Of a DNA stretch of 64,000 nucleotides, positions 16,806-26,347 are shown piece by piece. A program made the translations under genes and the position numbers. This stretch comes from Thermoleophilia bacterium. GTDB taxonomy: Bacteria; Actinomycetota; Thermoleophilia; Miltoncostaeales; Miltoncostaeaceae. The notes below the pieces were generated by a model that had not been told where the DNA came from, did no database searches, and was given only the letters and a program-made list of their open reading frames with translations. Position 1 is the stretch's first letter, and each line of letters begins with the position of its first letter. The stretch is from NCBI GenBank assembly GCA_020848615.1, contig JADLHW010000036.1, positions 1 to 64,000 on the forward strand. Direction: 5' to 3'.

Positions 16806-17894
16806 GTGACCGAATCCCCCGACGACGCGCGCCGGCTCGCCGCGCGCACCCTCGCCCTGGTCGACATCCCGTCGGTGAGCCGCGACGAGCGGCGCATCGC
16901 CGAGGTCGTCGAGATGGCGATCCCCCGCGGCGCCTTCCACGAGGTGTACGGCGACGGCGAGGCGTTCTACTTCCGCACCGACCGCCGCCCCGGCCGCCCC
17001 CTGGTGCTGCTGGCCGGGCACCTGGACACCGTGCCGCCGCAGGGCAACCTGCCGGGCCGCATCGAGGACGGCCAGGTGATCGGGCTGGGCGCCACCGACA
17101 TGAAGGGCGGCGTGGCGGTGATGATCGAGCTCGCCCACTGGGTCGACCGCGAGGCCCCGGACCTGCACGCGGACCTGGGGCTGGTGTTCTTCACCCGGGA
17201 GGAGCTCCCGGTGGCGGAGTCCCCCCTGCCCGCGCTGTTCGCCGCGTGCCCGGAGATCCACGCGGCGGAGCTGGCGGTCGTGCTGGAGCCCACCGACAAC
17301 ACCCTGCAGGCCGGGTGCGTCGGGAACCTCAACGCCAGCCTCACCTTCAACGGCAGGAGCGCCCACTCGGCGCGGCCGTGGCAGGGCGAGAACGCCATCA
17401 CCCGGGCGGTGGAGGGCCTGGCGGACGTGGTGCGCGTCGCGCCGCGCGCCGTGGAGATCGAGGGGCTGGAGTTCACCGAGGTGCTCAGCGTCACCCGCAT
17501 CGAGGGCGGCATCGCCGACAACGTCATCCCCGACCGCGTGCACTGCCGGCTGAACTTCCGCTTCGCCCCGGACCGCGACACCGACGACGCGGTGCGGCGC
17601 CTGGAGGACCTCATCGGCGACGCCGGCGAGCTGGAGATCACCAGCGTGAGCCCGTCCGGACGGGTCACCACCCGCACGCCGCTGGCGGAGCGCCTGCGCG
17701 CCGCCGGGGACTTCGCGGTGGCGCCCAAGCAGGCCTGGACCCCGGTGGCCCAGTTCACCATGGAGGGCATCGACGCGGTGAACCTCGGGCCGGGCGCCAC
17801 GGCGACCGCCCACACCCGCGACGAGCGCGTCGACATCGGCGAGCTCGTCCGCACGTACCGGGCGCTGCAGCGGTTCCTGACGGAGAACGCGTGA
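16806..17894 (+). CDS. dapE: Succinyl-diaminopimelate desuccinylase (M20 peptidase family)
   Basis: LLAGHLDTVPPQGN, GLGATDMKGGVAVM, FFTREELPVAESPL; followed by dapC-dapD. Confidence 0.9.
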   Translation: MTESPDDARRLAARTLALVDIPSVSRDERRIAEVVEMAIPRGAFHEVYGDGEAFYFRTDRRPGRPLVLLAGHLDTVPPQGNLPGRIEDGQVIGLGATDMKGGVAVMIELAHWVDREAPDLHADLGLVFFTREELPVAESPLPALFAACPEIHAAELAVVLEPTDNTLQAGCVGNLNASLTFNGRSAHSARPWQGENAITRAVEGLADVVRVAPRAVEIEGLEFTEVLSVTRIEGGIADNVIPDRVHCRLNFRFAPDRDTDDAVRRLEDLIGDAGELEITSVSPSGRVTTRTPLAERLRAAGDFAVAPKQAWTPVAQFTMEGIDAVNLGPGATATAHTRDERVDIGELVRTYRALQRFLTENA

Positions 17895-19051
17895 CCCGCT
17901 TCCCGGTCTCGCCGATCCTGCGGGAGGTGGGCGACTACCCGTTCGTGCGCCTCGACGAGGCCAAGCGGCGCGTCGCGGCGCGCGGCGTGCGGCTCATCGA
18001 CTTCGGGGTGGGCGACCCGCGGGAGCCCACCGCGGCGTTCATCCGCGAGGCCCTGGCGGACGGCATCCGGGAGACGATGGAGTACCCCAAGGCCGTGGGC
18101 CTGCCGGAGCTGCGGGCCGCCATCGCCGCGTGGATCGGCAGGCGGTACGGGGTCGACGTGGACCCCGACCGCGAGGTCGTCCCCACCCTGGGCTCCAAGG
18201 AGGCGGTGTTCAGCCTCGCCCAGGTGGTGGTGGACCTCCCCGGCGGGCGGGACCTGGTGATCACCACCCAACCCGGCTACCCGGTCACCGAGCGCGGCGC
18301 CCGGTTCGCCGGCGCGGAGGTCCTGCGCCTGCCGCTGCACGAGTCCGCCGGGTTCCTGCCGGACATCGACGCGATCGACGCCGCCACCTTGGACCGCACC
18401 GCGCTGATCTGGGTGAACTACCCGAACAACCCCACCGGCGCCGTCGCCCCCCTCGCGTTCTACGCGCGCCTGGCGGCCCTCGCGGAGCGCCACGGGTTCC
18501 TCATCGCCTCCGACGAGGCGTACTCGGAGCTGTACTTCGGCGACGAGGCGCCGGCATCGGCCATCCAGGTCGCCGACCGCGGCAATGTCGCGGTGCTGAA
18601 CACCCTCAGCAAGCGCTCCTCCATGACCGGCTACCGCTCCGGGTTCGTGGCCGGCGCCCCGGACCTGGTGGCCGCGCTCAAGCGCTTCCGTCCCACCGTG
18701 GGTACGGCACCGCAGGAGTTCGTGCAGCGGGCCGCCGTCGCGGCCTGGGGCGACGAGACCCACGTGGAGGACGCGCGGGAGCGGTACCGCGTCAAGCGCG
18801 GGCTCATCGCCGGCGCCCTGGAGCGCGCGGGGCTGCGGATCGCGGGCAGTGAGGCCACGATGTACCTGTGGGTGGAGGTCCCGGGCGGGCGGACCTCCGA
18901 GGAGTTCGCCACCGGGCTGCTGGACCACGGCATCGTGGTGGCGCCCGGCTCCTTCCTGGGGCCCGCCGGCGAGGGCTACGTGCGTTTCGCGCTGGTCCCG
19001 ACCATCGACGACTGCCGCCGTGCCGCGGCGATCCTGGAGGACGTGCTGTGA
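17891..19051 (+). CDS. dapC: Succinyldiaminopimelate transaminase
   Basis: IDFGVGDPREPTAAFI, YPKAVGLPELRAAIAAW, WVNYPNNPTGAVA, NTLSKRSSMTGYRSGF; between dapE and dapD. Confidence 0.88.
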   Translation: MTRFPVSPILREVGDYPFVRLDEAKRRVAARGVRLIDFGVGDPREPTAAFIREALADGIRETMEYPKAVGLPELRAAIAAWIGRRYGVDVDPDREVVPTLGSKEAVFSLAQVVVDLPGGRDLVITTQPGYPVTERGARFAGAEVLRLPLHESAGFLPDIDAIDAATLDRTALIWVNYPNNPTGAVAPLAFYARLAALAERHGFLIASDEAYSELYFGDEAPASAIQVADRGNVAVLNTLSKRSSMTGYRSGFVAGAPDLVAALKRFRPTVGTAPQEFVQRAAVAAWGDETHVEDARERYRVKRGLIAGALERAGLRIAGSEATMYLWVEVPGGRTSEEFATGLLDHGIVVAPGSFLGPAGEGYVRFALVPTIDDCRRAAAILEDVL

Positions 19052-19869
19052 CCGACATCCCCGCCCTTGCGGCCCGTATCGACGCGCTGTTCGAGCTGCC
19101 GGCCGAGGATGCCGCCGCCGGCCGCGACGACGTCGAGGAGGCCATCCGCATGCTCGACGCCGGGGAGGTCCGGGTCGCCGAGCAGCACCCCGACGGGTGG
19201 GTCGCCAACGAGTGGGTGAAGAAGGCGATCCTCGTGTACTTCCGCCTGCGGGTGAACGAGCCGGTCGAGCTGGGGCCGTACACGTACTTCGACAAGGTGC
19301 CGCTCAAGCGCGTGACCCCGGAGATGGGCGTGCGCGTGGTGCCGCCGGCCGTGGCCCGCTACGGGTCGTACGTGGCGCCGGGGGCGGTGCTCATGCCCTC
19401 GTACACCAACATCGGGGCCTGGGTGGGCGCGGGCACCATGGTGGACACGTGGGCGACCGTCGGGTCGTGCGCGCAGATCGGCGAGAACGTCCACCTGTCG
19501 GGCGGCGTGGGTATCGGCGGGGTGCTGGAGCCGCCGCAGGCCACCCCCGTGATCATCGAGGACGGCGCGTTCGTGGGATCCCGCTGCATCGTCGTGGAGG
19601 GCGCCGTCGTGGGCGAGGGCGCCGTGCTGGGCGCCAACGTGGTGATCACCGCATCCACGCCGATCATCGACGTCACCGGCGAGGAGCCCCGGGAGTACCG
19701 GGGCTTCGTGCCCCCGTACTCGGTGGTCATCCCCGGGACCCGGCCCAAGGAGTACCCGGCGGGGACCTACCAGCTGCCCGCCGCGCTCATCATCGGCCGG
19801 CGCTCGGCCTCCACGGACCTCAAGACCAGCCTCAACGACGCGCTGCGCAGCTACGGCGTCGCGGTCTGA
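19048..19869 (+). CDS. dapD: 2,3,4,5-tetrahydropyridine-2,6-dicarboxylate N-succinyltransferase
   Basis: GWVANEWVKKAILVYFRL; left-handed beta-helix hexapeptides; NVHLSGGVGIGGVLEPPQATPVIIEDGAFVGSRCIVVEG. Confidence 0.95.
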   Translation: MTDIPALAARIDALFELPAEDAAAGRDDVEEAIRMLDAGEVRVAEQHPDGWVANEWVKKAILVYFRLRVNEPVELGPYTYFDKVPLKRVTPEMGVRVVPPAVARYGSYVAPGAVLMPSYTNIGAWVGAGTMVDTWATVGSCAQIGENVHLSGGVGIGGVLEPPQATPVIIEDGAFVGSRCIVVEGAVVGEGAVLGANVVITASTPIIDVTGEEPREYRGFVPPYSVVIPGTRPKEYPAGTYQLPAALIIGRRSASTDLKTSLNDALRSYGVAV

Positions 19870-19872
19870 CGG

Positions 19873-20682
19873 TCACCCCGCGCGGGTGAGGCGCTCCAGC
19901 AGGGACCCGGAGGCCTCGCCCGCGTAGACGGGCTCCGCGGGGCCGGTCATGGTGACCTGCAGGTCACCGGCCACGTCGATCACCAGGTCGCCGCCCGGCA
20001 GGTGCACCGTCACCGGGGAGGCCATGCCGCCCAGGCGCACCGCGGCCGCCGCCGCCGCGCACGCCCCGGTGCCGCAGGCCTGGGTCTCCCCGACCCCCCG
20101 CTCCCACACCCGCAGGGTGAGCTCACCCGGGGCGTCGGTGCGGATGAACTCCACGTTCGTGCGGTCCGGGAAGCGCCCGGCGGTCTCGACCTCCGGGCCC
20201 ACGACGCCCACCGCCGCGGCCGGGTCCCGGTGGGTGATCACCGCGTGCGGGTTGCCCATCGACACCTCGGTGAACCGGACGGGGGCGCCGGCGATCGTGA
20301 GCTCCTGCTCACGTTCCCCGGAGGGGAAGCGGGCGGCGCCCATCCGCACCTCCACGCGGCCGTCGGCGCGCATCGCCACGCGGGTGGTCTCCGGGCCGGT
20401 CAGGACGGTGCCGTCATCCGGGAGCCGCCCGTCCCGGGCCAGGTAGGCGGCGACGATGCGGATGCCGTTCCCGCAGTTCTCGGCCACCGACCCGTCGGCG
20501 TTCCACACGGTCATGCGCGGCACTCCCGCCTCGAAGGAGATCTCCAGCACGCCGTCCGCCCCGATGCCGGTGTGCGGGTCGCACATCGCCACGGCCCGGG
20601 CCGCGGTCATGGGGAACGGCAGCAGGTCGCGTTCCACGACGACGTGGTGGTTCCCGGTGCCCTGCCACTTCTCGAAGCGCAT
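19873..20682 (-). CDS. dapF: Diaminopimelate epimerase
   Basis: NADGSVAENCGNGIRIVA, MGNPHAVI, GETQACGTGACAAAAAAVRLG. Confidence 0.94.
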   Translation of the reverse strand: MRFEKWQGTGNHHVVVERDLLPFPMTAARAVAMCDPHTGIGADGVLEISFEAGVPRMTVWNADGSVAENCGNGIRIVAAYLARDGRLPDDGTVLTGPETTRVAMRADGRVEVRMGAARFPSGEREQELTIAGAPVRFTEVSMGNPHAVITHRDPAAAVGVVGPEVETAGRFPDRTNVEFIRTDAPGELTLRVWERGVGETQACGTGACAAAAAAVRLGGMASPVTVHLPGGDLVIDVAGDLQVTMTGPAEPVYAGEASGSLLERLTRAG

Positions 20683-20689
20683 CCCGCCA

Positions 20690-20695
20690 AGGGTA
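20690..20695 (-). promoter_or_regulatory. Candidate -10 (TACCCT), 7 nt before the dapF ATG (leaderless)
   Basis: Minus strand TACCCT-N7-ATG. Confidence 0.45.
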
Positions 20696-20708
20696 GCGGG
20701 CCCCGTGC

Positions 20709-21650
20709 TCACCCCGCCGACGCGGTGCGCCACATCTCCAGCAGCTCCGGCAGGGCCGTGGCGGCGGCCGCCTCTCCCAGCTCGATGCGCCGGGCGTCCG
20801 GCCAGCGCCGCAGCCACTGCAGCTGGCGGCGGGCCAGCTTCCGGGTGCGGGCGGACAGCAGCTCCGGCAGCTCCGAGGCGTCGATCTCGCCGCGGTGCAT
20901 CGCGGCGACCTCCCGCGCCCCGATGATCTGCAGCGGCTCCCGCCGCACGCCCGGGACGCCCAGGGCGGCCTCCAGCTCGGGCACGAGGCCCTCGTCCAGC
21001 TCGCGCCGCACGCGCGTGGCGATGAGTGCGTCCAGCACCGGCCGGGGCCGGGTCACGGCGACCAGCAGTGTCGGGTGGCGCATCGAGCCGTCCCAGAGGC
21101 GCCCGCCCCCGCCGTCGTCGCCGGCCACCGCGACCTCCAGGGCGCGGGCCAGGCGCCGCGGGTTCATGAGATCCACGCGCTCCGCGGCCTCGGGGTCGCG
21201 CTCGCGCAGCTCCCGCCGGGCGGCCTCGGGATCGGCGGCCACCAGGCCCTCCGCCCAGGGCCGCACCCCCTCCGGCGGCGGCGCGGGGAACCCCAGGTCG
21301 GCGAGCGCGGCGCGCAGGTACAGCCCGGTGCCGCCGGTCACGACCGGTACGCGGCCGCGGGCGAGGATGTCGTCCACCGCCGCGTGTGCGAGGGCCGCGA
21401 AGGCCGCGGCGCTCGAGGCCTGGTCGAGATCGAGGTCCAGCACCCCGTGGTACGGCACCTCCTCGGTCTCGTGCGGGCGCGGTGCGTCGGCGGCGACCAT
21501 GAGGCCGCGGTACCGCTGGAACGGGTCCGCCACCACGATCTCCCCGCCCAGCGCCAGGGCCGCGGCGTGGGCGAGCGCGCTCTTGCCCGCGGCCGTGGGC
21601 CCGAAGATCGCGAGGACCCGCGCCGGCGGGCCCTGTGCGGCGTCGGTCAG
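20709..21650 (-). CDS. miaA: tRNA dimethylallyltransferase; apparent CTG start overlapping the miaB stop
   Basis: P-loop AIFGPTAAGKSALAHAAAL lies upstream of the first GTG (21536); VVADPFQRYRG; PVVTGGTGLYLRAAL; RKLARRQLQWLRRWPDARRIEL. Confidence 0.88.
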   Translation of the reverse strand: MTDAAQGPPARVLAIFGPTAAGKSALAHAAALALGGEIVVADPFQRYRGLMVAADAPRPHETEEVPYHGVLDLDLDQASSAAAFAALAHAAVDDILARGRVPVVTGGTGLYLRAALADLGFPAPPPEGVRPWAEGLVAADPEAARRELRERDPEAAERVDLMNPRRLARALEVAVAGDDGGGGRLWDGSMRHPTLLVAVTRPRPVLDALIATRVRRELDEGLVPELEAALGVPGVRREPLQIIGAREVAAMHRGEIDASELPELLSARTRKLARRQLQWLRRWPDARRIELGEAAAATALPELLEMWRTASAG

Positions 21651-22969
21651 GCGGGGACCGCGGCGGGCACCTGCCGCCCGGTGAGGGTCGTGGAGGTCGC
21701 CCCGTCGACGTGGACGTCCACCAGCGTCCCGGGGGCCGCGTCCCCCGTGAAGTTCACGGTGATGTTGTGGCTCAGGCGGCCGCGCAGGCGCGTCGGGTCG
21801 GTGCGGGACGGGCCCTCCACCAGCACCTCGCCGGTGGTGCCCACGAACCGGGCGGACCGCTCCCGCGCGATCTCCTGCACCAGGTCCACCAGGGCCGTGA
21901 TGCGCTCCCGCTTGGTCTCGGGGCTCACGTCGTCCGTCATCCGCTCGGCGGCCTCGGTGCCGGGCCGCGGCGAGTACAGGAACGTGTAGGCGCCGTCGTA
22001 CCGCACCTCGCGCACCAGGCTCATGGTCTGTTCGAAGTCCGCGTCGGTCTCACCCGGGAACCCGACGATGATGTCGGTGGTGAGCGACAGGTCCGGGATG
22101 GCATCCCTCAGGCGGTGCACCAGGTCGAGGTAGCGCTCACGGGAGTAGGTGCGCCGCATGCGCCGCAGCACGTCCGTGGACCCGGACTGCACGGGCAGGT
22201 GCAGGTGCGCGCACACCTCGGGGGTCTCGGCCATCGCGGCGATGACGTCCGCCCTCATGTCCTTGGGGTGCGGGCTGGTGTACCGCACACGGGCGACGCC
22301 CTCCACCGCGGCCACCGCCCGCAGCAGCTCCGCGAAGGTCATGCGGTCGTCCTTCGGCAGGTCCCGCCCGTACGCGTTCACGTTCTGGCCCAGCAGGGTG
22401 ATCTCCCGGACCCCGTCCGCGGCGAGCGCCGCGACCTCCGCCAGGAGGTCCTCCGGGGTGCGGCTGCGCTCCCGTCCGCGCACGGCCGGCACGATGCAGT
22501 ACGAGCAGACGCAGTTGCAGCCCACCGAGATCTGCACCCACGCCTGGTGCGGCCGTTCCCGCTTGGCGGGCAGGGTGCCGCTGAACGCCCCGTCGAAGCT
22601 GAACGCCCCCACCGCGTCGATCCGCTCACGGGCGATGAGCTCACCAAGGCGGGACACCTCGCCGGGGCCGAAGGCGATGTCGACGAACGGGAACTGCTCG
22701 AACACCAGCTGCTTCTGCGCCTGCGCCCAGCAGCCGCCCACGGCGACCACCACGTCCGGCCGTTCCCGCTTGATGCGGCGCGCCTCCCCGAGGTTGCCGG
22801 TGAACCGGTCGTCGGCGCTGCCCCGGATCGTGCACGTGTTGAACAGGATGAGGTCCGCGGCGTCGCGGTCCTCCGCCTCGGAGTACCCGATCGACTCCAG
22901 GAGCCCCTTCATCCGCTCCGAATCGTGGTCGTTCATCTGGCAGCCGAAGCTGGTGAGGTGGTAGCGCAC
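21647..22969 (-). CDS. miaB: tRNA-2-methylthio-N6-dimethylallyladenosine synthase
   Basis: MRYHLTSFGCQMNDHDSERMKGLLE; NTCTIRGSADDR; radical SAM GCNCVCSYCIVPAVRGRERSR; C-terminal TRAM domain. Confidence 0.96.
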   Translation of the reverse strand: MRYHLTSFGCQMNDHDSERMKGLLESIGYSEAEDRDAADLILFNTCTIRGSADDRFTGNLGEARRIKRERPDVVVAVGGCWAQAQKQLVFEQFPFVDIAFGPGEVSRLGELIARERIDAVGAFSFDGAFSGTLPAKRERPHQAWVQISVGCNCVCSYCIVPAVRGRERSRTPEDLLAEVAALAADGVREITLLGQNVNAYGRDLPKDDRMTFAELLRAVAAVEGVARVRYTSPHPKDMRADVIAAMAETPEVCAHLHLPVQSGSTDVLRRMRRTYSRERYLDLVHRLRDAIPDLSLTTDIIVGFPGETDADFEQTMSLVREVRYDGAYTFLYSPRPGTEAAERMTDDVSPETKRERITALVDLVQEIARERSARFVGTTGEVLVEGPSRTDPTRLRGRLSHNITVNFTGDAAPGTLVDVHVDGATSTTLTGRQVPAAVPA

Positions 22970-22977
22970 GGCGGTGG

Positions 22978-22983
22978 ATGATA
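22978..22983 (-). promoter_or_regulatory. Candidate -10 (TATCAT), 8 nt before the miaB GTG start (leaderless)
   Basis: Minus strand TATCAT-N8-GTG. Confidence 0.5.
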
Positions 22984-23065
22984 GCCGGGCTCACGGCGAG
23001 CGAAGGAGGCGCGGGTGCGTCTCGTCCGACGGTGCGGACGCCGGAAACGCCCTGCAGAGTCCGGG

Positions 23066-24040
23066 CTAGCAGCCCTCCTCACCGATATCGATCGGCACTC
23101 CGGACCCGGTTTCCATGACGCGACCCGAGCTCAGGGTGAAGACGATCCTGTCCGCGCGCGGCAGCTTGGGGATCAGCAGCGCGAAGACGTTGTTCGCGAT
23201 CGTCACGGGGATCGATTCACCGGTCGACGTCCGCACCTCGACCGCGCGCACCTCATCGGGGACGAGGCCCACGATCTCCACGTGACCCGGGTGGCGGAGC
23301 ACGCAGAGGTTGCTCATCACGATCGGACCGGGGACGACATCGCCACCGGGGCCGCAGGCGAATCCCCCCGGCGTCGCCACCAGGCACAGCTCCTTCCCGT
23401 TCGGCACCACGAAGAGCGGGGGGTCGGACGCCCGGGCTCGCCGGATCCGCGCGGGATCCGCGTTTCGGGCGATGTCCAGGACCATCTTGGGGGGAGCATC
23501 CGTGGCCGTGTGGGGTCGACGCAGCACCGAGAACTCGCCCGGGATCCCCGCGGCATCGGACGCCGACGGAGGCACCGACGATGGGGCGGGTGCCGATGTC
23601 GCCGGATCAGGCGCCGGTGCTCGTGGTCCGGTGGCTGCACCGACCTCGTCCGGGATGACCTCCGGTTCTGCGGCAATGGTGGTCTCCGGAGTCGTCACCG
23701 CCACCGGCGGGGCCGGCTCAGGCTCGACGGTCGACGAGCCTCCCGTGGACACAGGGGACGGTGCGAGGGGGGTTCTTGGGGCACCGGCGCCGTCGAGCGA
23801 CGGGACGCCCGCGTCGGGGGCGTCACCGCGCGGGACCGCGAAGGCGAGCAGGCCGCCGATCACGAGGAACGTGGCCGTCACCGTGGCCACACCGGCCACG
23901 CGGCCATACCAGGGCGCCCGAATCCGTTGCGGCCTCGTCCTCAGCCGCGCGGCCGCGCCGGCCTGCCGAGGCGCGAGCCGGGACTCGTCGACCGGGTTGG
24001 ACCGCCGCACGCGGTCGAACACATCGTCGGGGCCACTCAT
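23066..24040 (-). CDS. Single-TM protein, putative anti-sigma or sigma-associated membrane protein
   Basis: ATG overlaps the stop of the upstream ECF sigma gene; TM segment VAGVATVTATFLVIGGLLAFAV; Pro/Ala/Thr-rich linker and C-terminal extracytoplasmic domain. Confidence 0.6.
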   Translation of the reverse strand: MSGPDDVFDRVRRSNPVDESRLAPRQAGAAARLRTRPQRIRAPWYGRVAGVATVTATFLVIGGLLAFAVPRGDAPDAGVPSLDGAGAPRTPLAPSPVSTGGSSTVEPEPAPPVAVTTPETTIAAEPEVIPDEVGAATGPRAPAPDPATSAPAPSSVPPSASDAAGIPGEFSVLRRPHTATDAPPKMVLDIARNADPARIRRARASDPPLFVVPNGKELCLVATPGGFACGPGGDVVPGPIVMSNLCVLRHPGHVEIVGLVPDEVRAVEVRTSTGESIPVTIANNVFALLIPKLPRADRIVFTLSSGRVMETGSGVPIDIGEEGC

Positions 24041-24546
24041 GCGACCTCCTCCGGGATCGGGGACGTCGAGGGTTCATCGAGGAGCCGGCGCAGGCGGCGG
24101 CGGGCGCGATGCAGACGGGCCCGCGCCGCGACATGCGTCGAGTGCGTGATGGACGCGGCCTCCGCGGCGCTGTACCCCTCCCAGCAGACCAGCATCACCA
24201 GCTCCCGATCGCGCCTCGGAAGCTGCGCGAGCGCGCGAAGCACCCGGTTGTCGACGGTCGGCACGTTCGGCTGGATGGGCGGCGGCTCGGCGATCAGCCG
24301 CTCCACCAGCGAGCGCCGGCGGGTCTCGCCCCGGCGGTGACGCCAGGCGATGTTGTGGGCGATTCCCAGGAGCCACGCGCGCGGCTCATCCGGCATCTCG
24401 CGGAACTTCCTCCATGCCACCACGAAGGTCTCCGCCACCACGTCCTCCACCGCATCCGGCGGGACCCGGCGCCGGGCGTACGCCTCCACCGCCCGGGCGT
24501 GCTCGGTGTACATCGCGTCGAACCGGCGCTCGAGAGGTGCGTCCAT
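24037..24546 (-). CDS. ECF-type RNA polymerase sigma factor
   Basis: VEDVVAETFVVAWRKFREMPDEPRAWLLGIAHNIAWRHRRGE; LPRRDRELVMLVCWEGYSAAEAA. Confidence 0.93.
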   Translation of the reverse strand: MDAPLERRFDAMYTEHARAVEAYARRRVPPDAVEDVVAETFVVAWRKFREMPDEPRAWLLGIAHNIAWRHRRGETRRRSLVERLIAEPPPIQPNVPTVDNRVLRALAQLPRRDRELVMLVCWEGYSAAEAASITHSTHVAARARLHRARRRLRRLLDEPSTSPIPEEVA

Positions 24547-24641
24547 CGATCAGGGAATCCCCACCACGCGCCAAAGTGTGACATTCCGCCCCGGAGGTCC
24601 ATCCACCGTCCCGCGAAGCGGCGTCACGGCCGCTTGCGGCG

Positions 24642-25277
24642 GTGTCCTTCGGGCACGAGGCTTCGGCCGTGGACGGGCCCGCCCGCGTGGACGTGCTGTG
24701 GCTGCCCCTCGGGGCGGGCGGGCACTCGGTGCGCATCAACGGGCGCGTCTGGGAGGCCCTCAGCGCCTGGAGGGACGGGCGGGCGCGGTGCGACCTGTAC
24801 CACGCGGCCCTCCGGGTGCACCTGCCCGAGGGGCGGTTCGCCATCGAGCAGACCCCGGTCCCCGCGGGCGACCCCGCGGCGCGCGGCGTGGCCGTGGAGG
24901 GCCCCGTCGTGAGTCCCTTGGCGGGGCGCCTGCGGGTGTTCCGCTACGAGATCCGCTGCTGGCGCGACGGCGTCATCCCGGACGCCGCGGAGGCGGTGGG
25001 CGAACCCGTGACCGTGACCCGCGCACCGGGCCGCGCCCGCGCCGTGGTCGCGCTCGTGCCGGAGGTGCCGCCCCTGGGGTGGGGCCGTGACCCCTGCGGC
25101 GCCGGGGAGATGTGGAACTCCAACTCCATCGTCGCCTGGCTGCTCACCCGCGCCGGCCTCGACGCGGATGCGGTGACGCCGCCGCCCGGTGGCCGGGCGC
25201 CCGGCTGGCGCACGGGGCTCCTGGTCGCACGCGGCTGGGGTCCCGGCACGGCGATGACGCGCGCCGGGACCCCGTGA
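24642..25277 (+). CDS. Hypothetical protein with YHAALRV and GEMWNSNSIVAWLL motifs
   Basis: Complete ORF, 211 aa, globular composition; no confidently recognised family. Confidence 0.65.
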   Translation: MSFGHEASAVDGPARVDVLWLPLGAGGHSVRINGRVWEALSAWRDGRARCDLYHAALRVHLPEGRFAIEQTPVPAGDPAARGVAVEGPVVSPLAGRLRVFRYEIRCWRDGVIPDAAEAVGEPVTVTRAPGRARAVVALVPEVPPLGWGRDPCGAGEMWNSNSIVAWLLTRAGLDADAVTPPPGGRAPGWRTGLLVARGWGPGTAMTRAGTP

Positions 25278-25283
25278 GACGGA

Positions 25284-26336
25284 TCAGGTCGCGGCGGGGA
25301 CCGGGTCCAGGACCTCGCCGGTCTCCGGGTCCACCTGCAGCTCCGGCTGCTCGATGAGGCCGGCGTCCTCGCGGATGCGCCGGTCGATCTCTCCGGCGAT
25401 GTCCGGGTGCTCCTTCAGGAACGCCCGCGCCGCGTTGCGGCCCTGCCCGAGGCGCTCGTCACCGAACGAGAAGTACGCGCCGCTCTTGGTGACGATGCCC
25501 TTCTCGACGCCGAGGTCCAGGAGGTTGCCCTCATACGAGATGCCCTCGCCGTAGATGATGTCGAACTCGGCCTGCCGGAACGGCGGGGCGACCTTGTTCT
25601 TCACGACCTTCACCCGGACGCGGTTGCCGATGGAGTCCGTGCCCTCCTTGAGGGTCTCGATGCGCCGGATGTCCAGGCGGACCGAGGCGTAGAACTTCAG
25701 CGCGCGGCCGCCGGGGGTGGTCTCCGGCGAGCCGAACATCACGCCGATCTTCTCGCGCAGCTGGTTCGTGAAGATGCAGATGGTGCCGGCCCGGTTGAGC
25801 GTGCCGGCGAGCTTGCGCAGCGCCTGGGACATGAGGCGGGCCTGCGCGCCCACCTGGTGGTCCCCCATCTCACCCTCGATCTCGGCCTTGGGGACCAGGG
25901 CCGCCACCGAGTCGATCGCGACGATGTCGAGGGCCCCGGAGCGGACCAGCAGGTCCGCGATCTCCAGCGCCTGCTCCCCGTGGTCCGGCTGGGACACCAG
26001 CAGCTCGTCGACGTTCACGCCGATGCGCCGCGCGTAGGCGGGGTCCATGGCGTGCTCGGCATCGATGAACGCCGCCATCCCGCCGCGCTTCTGCGCCTGT
26101 GCGATGAGGTGGTACAGCAGCGTGGTCTTCCCGGAGCTCTCGGGCCCGTAGACCTCGACGATGCGGCCGCGCGGGATACCGCCCACGCCGAGCGCGAGGT
26201 CGAGGGCGAGCGCCCCCGTGGGGACGACCGAGGTGTCCATGGCCGCGTGGGCGTCGCCCATCCGCATGATGGAGCCCTTGCCGAACTGCCGCTCGATCTG
26301 CGCGACCGCGGCGCCGAGGGCCTGATCCTTCTCCAA
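25284..26336 (-). CDS. recA: RecA recombinase (TTG start)
   Basis: [84 protein letters not shown] before TTG. Confidence 0.97.
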   Translation of the reverse strand: MEKDQALGAAVAQIERQFGKGSIMRMGDAHAAMDTSVVPTGALALDLALGVGGIPRGRIVEVYGPESSGKTTLLYHLIAQAQKRGGMAAFIDAEHAMDPAYARRIGVNVDELLVSQPDHGEQALEIADLLVRSGALDIVAIDSVAALVPKAEIEGEMGDHQVGAQARLMSQALRKLAGTLNRAGTICIFTNQLREKIGVMFGSPETTPGGRALKFYASVRLDIRRIETLKEGTDSIGNRVRVKVVKNKVAPPFRQAEFDIIYGEGISYEGNLLDLGVEKGIVTKSGAYFSFGDERLGQGRNAARAFLKEHPDIAGEIDRRIREDAGLIEQPELQVDPETGEVLDPVPAAT

Positions 26337-26347
26337 CGTGGGCCTCC

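Noticed and set aside
24547-24600. Possible ECF autoregulatory promoter (GGAATGTCACACTTTGGCGCGTGG on the minus strand)
   Set aside because: TGTCACA and CGT elements have the wrong spacing for the known ECF promoter types I can recall; needs TSS data.
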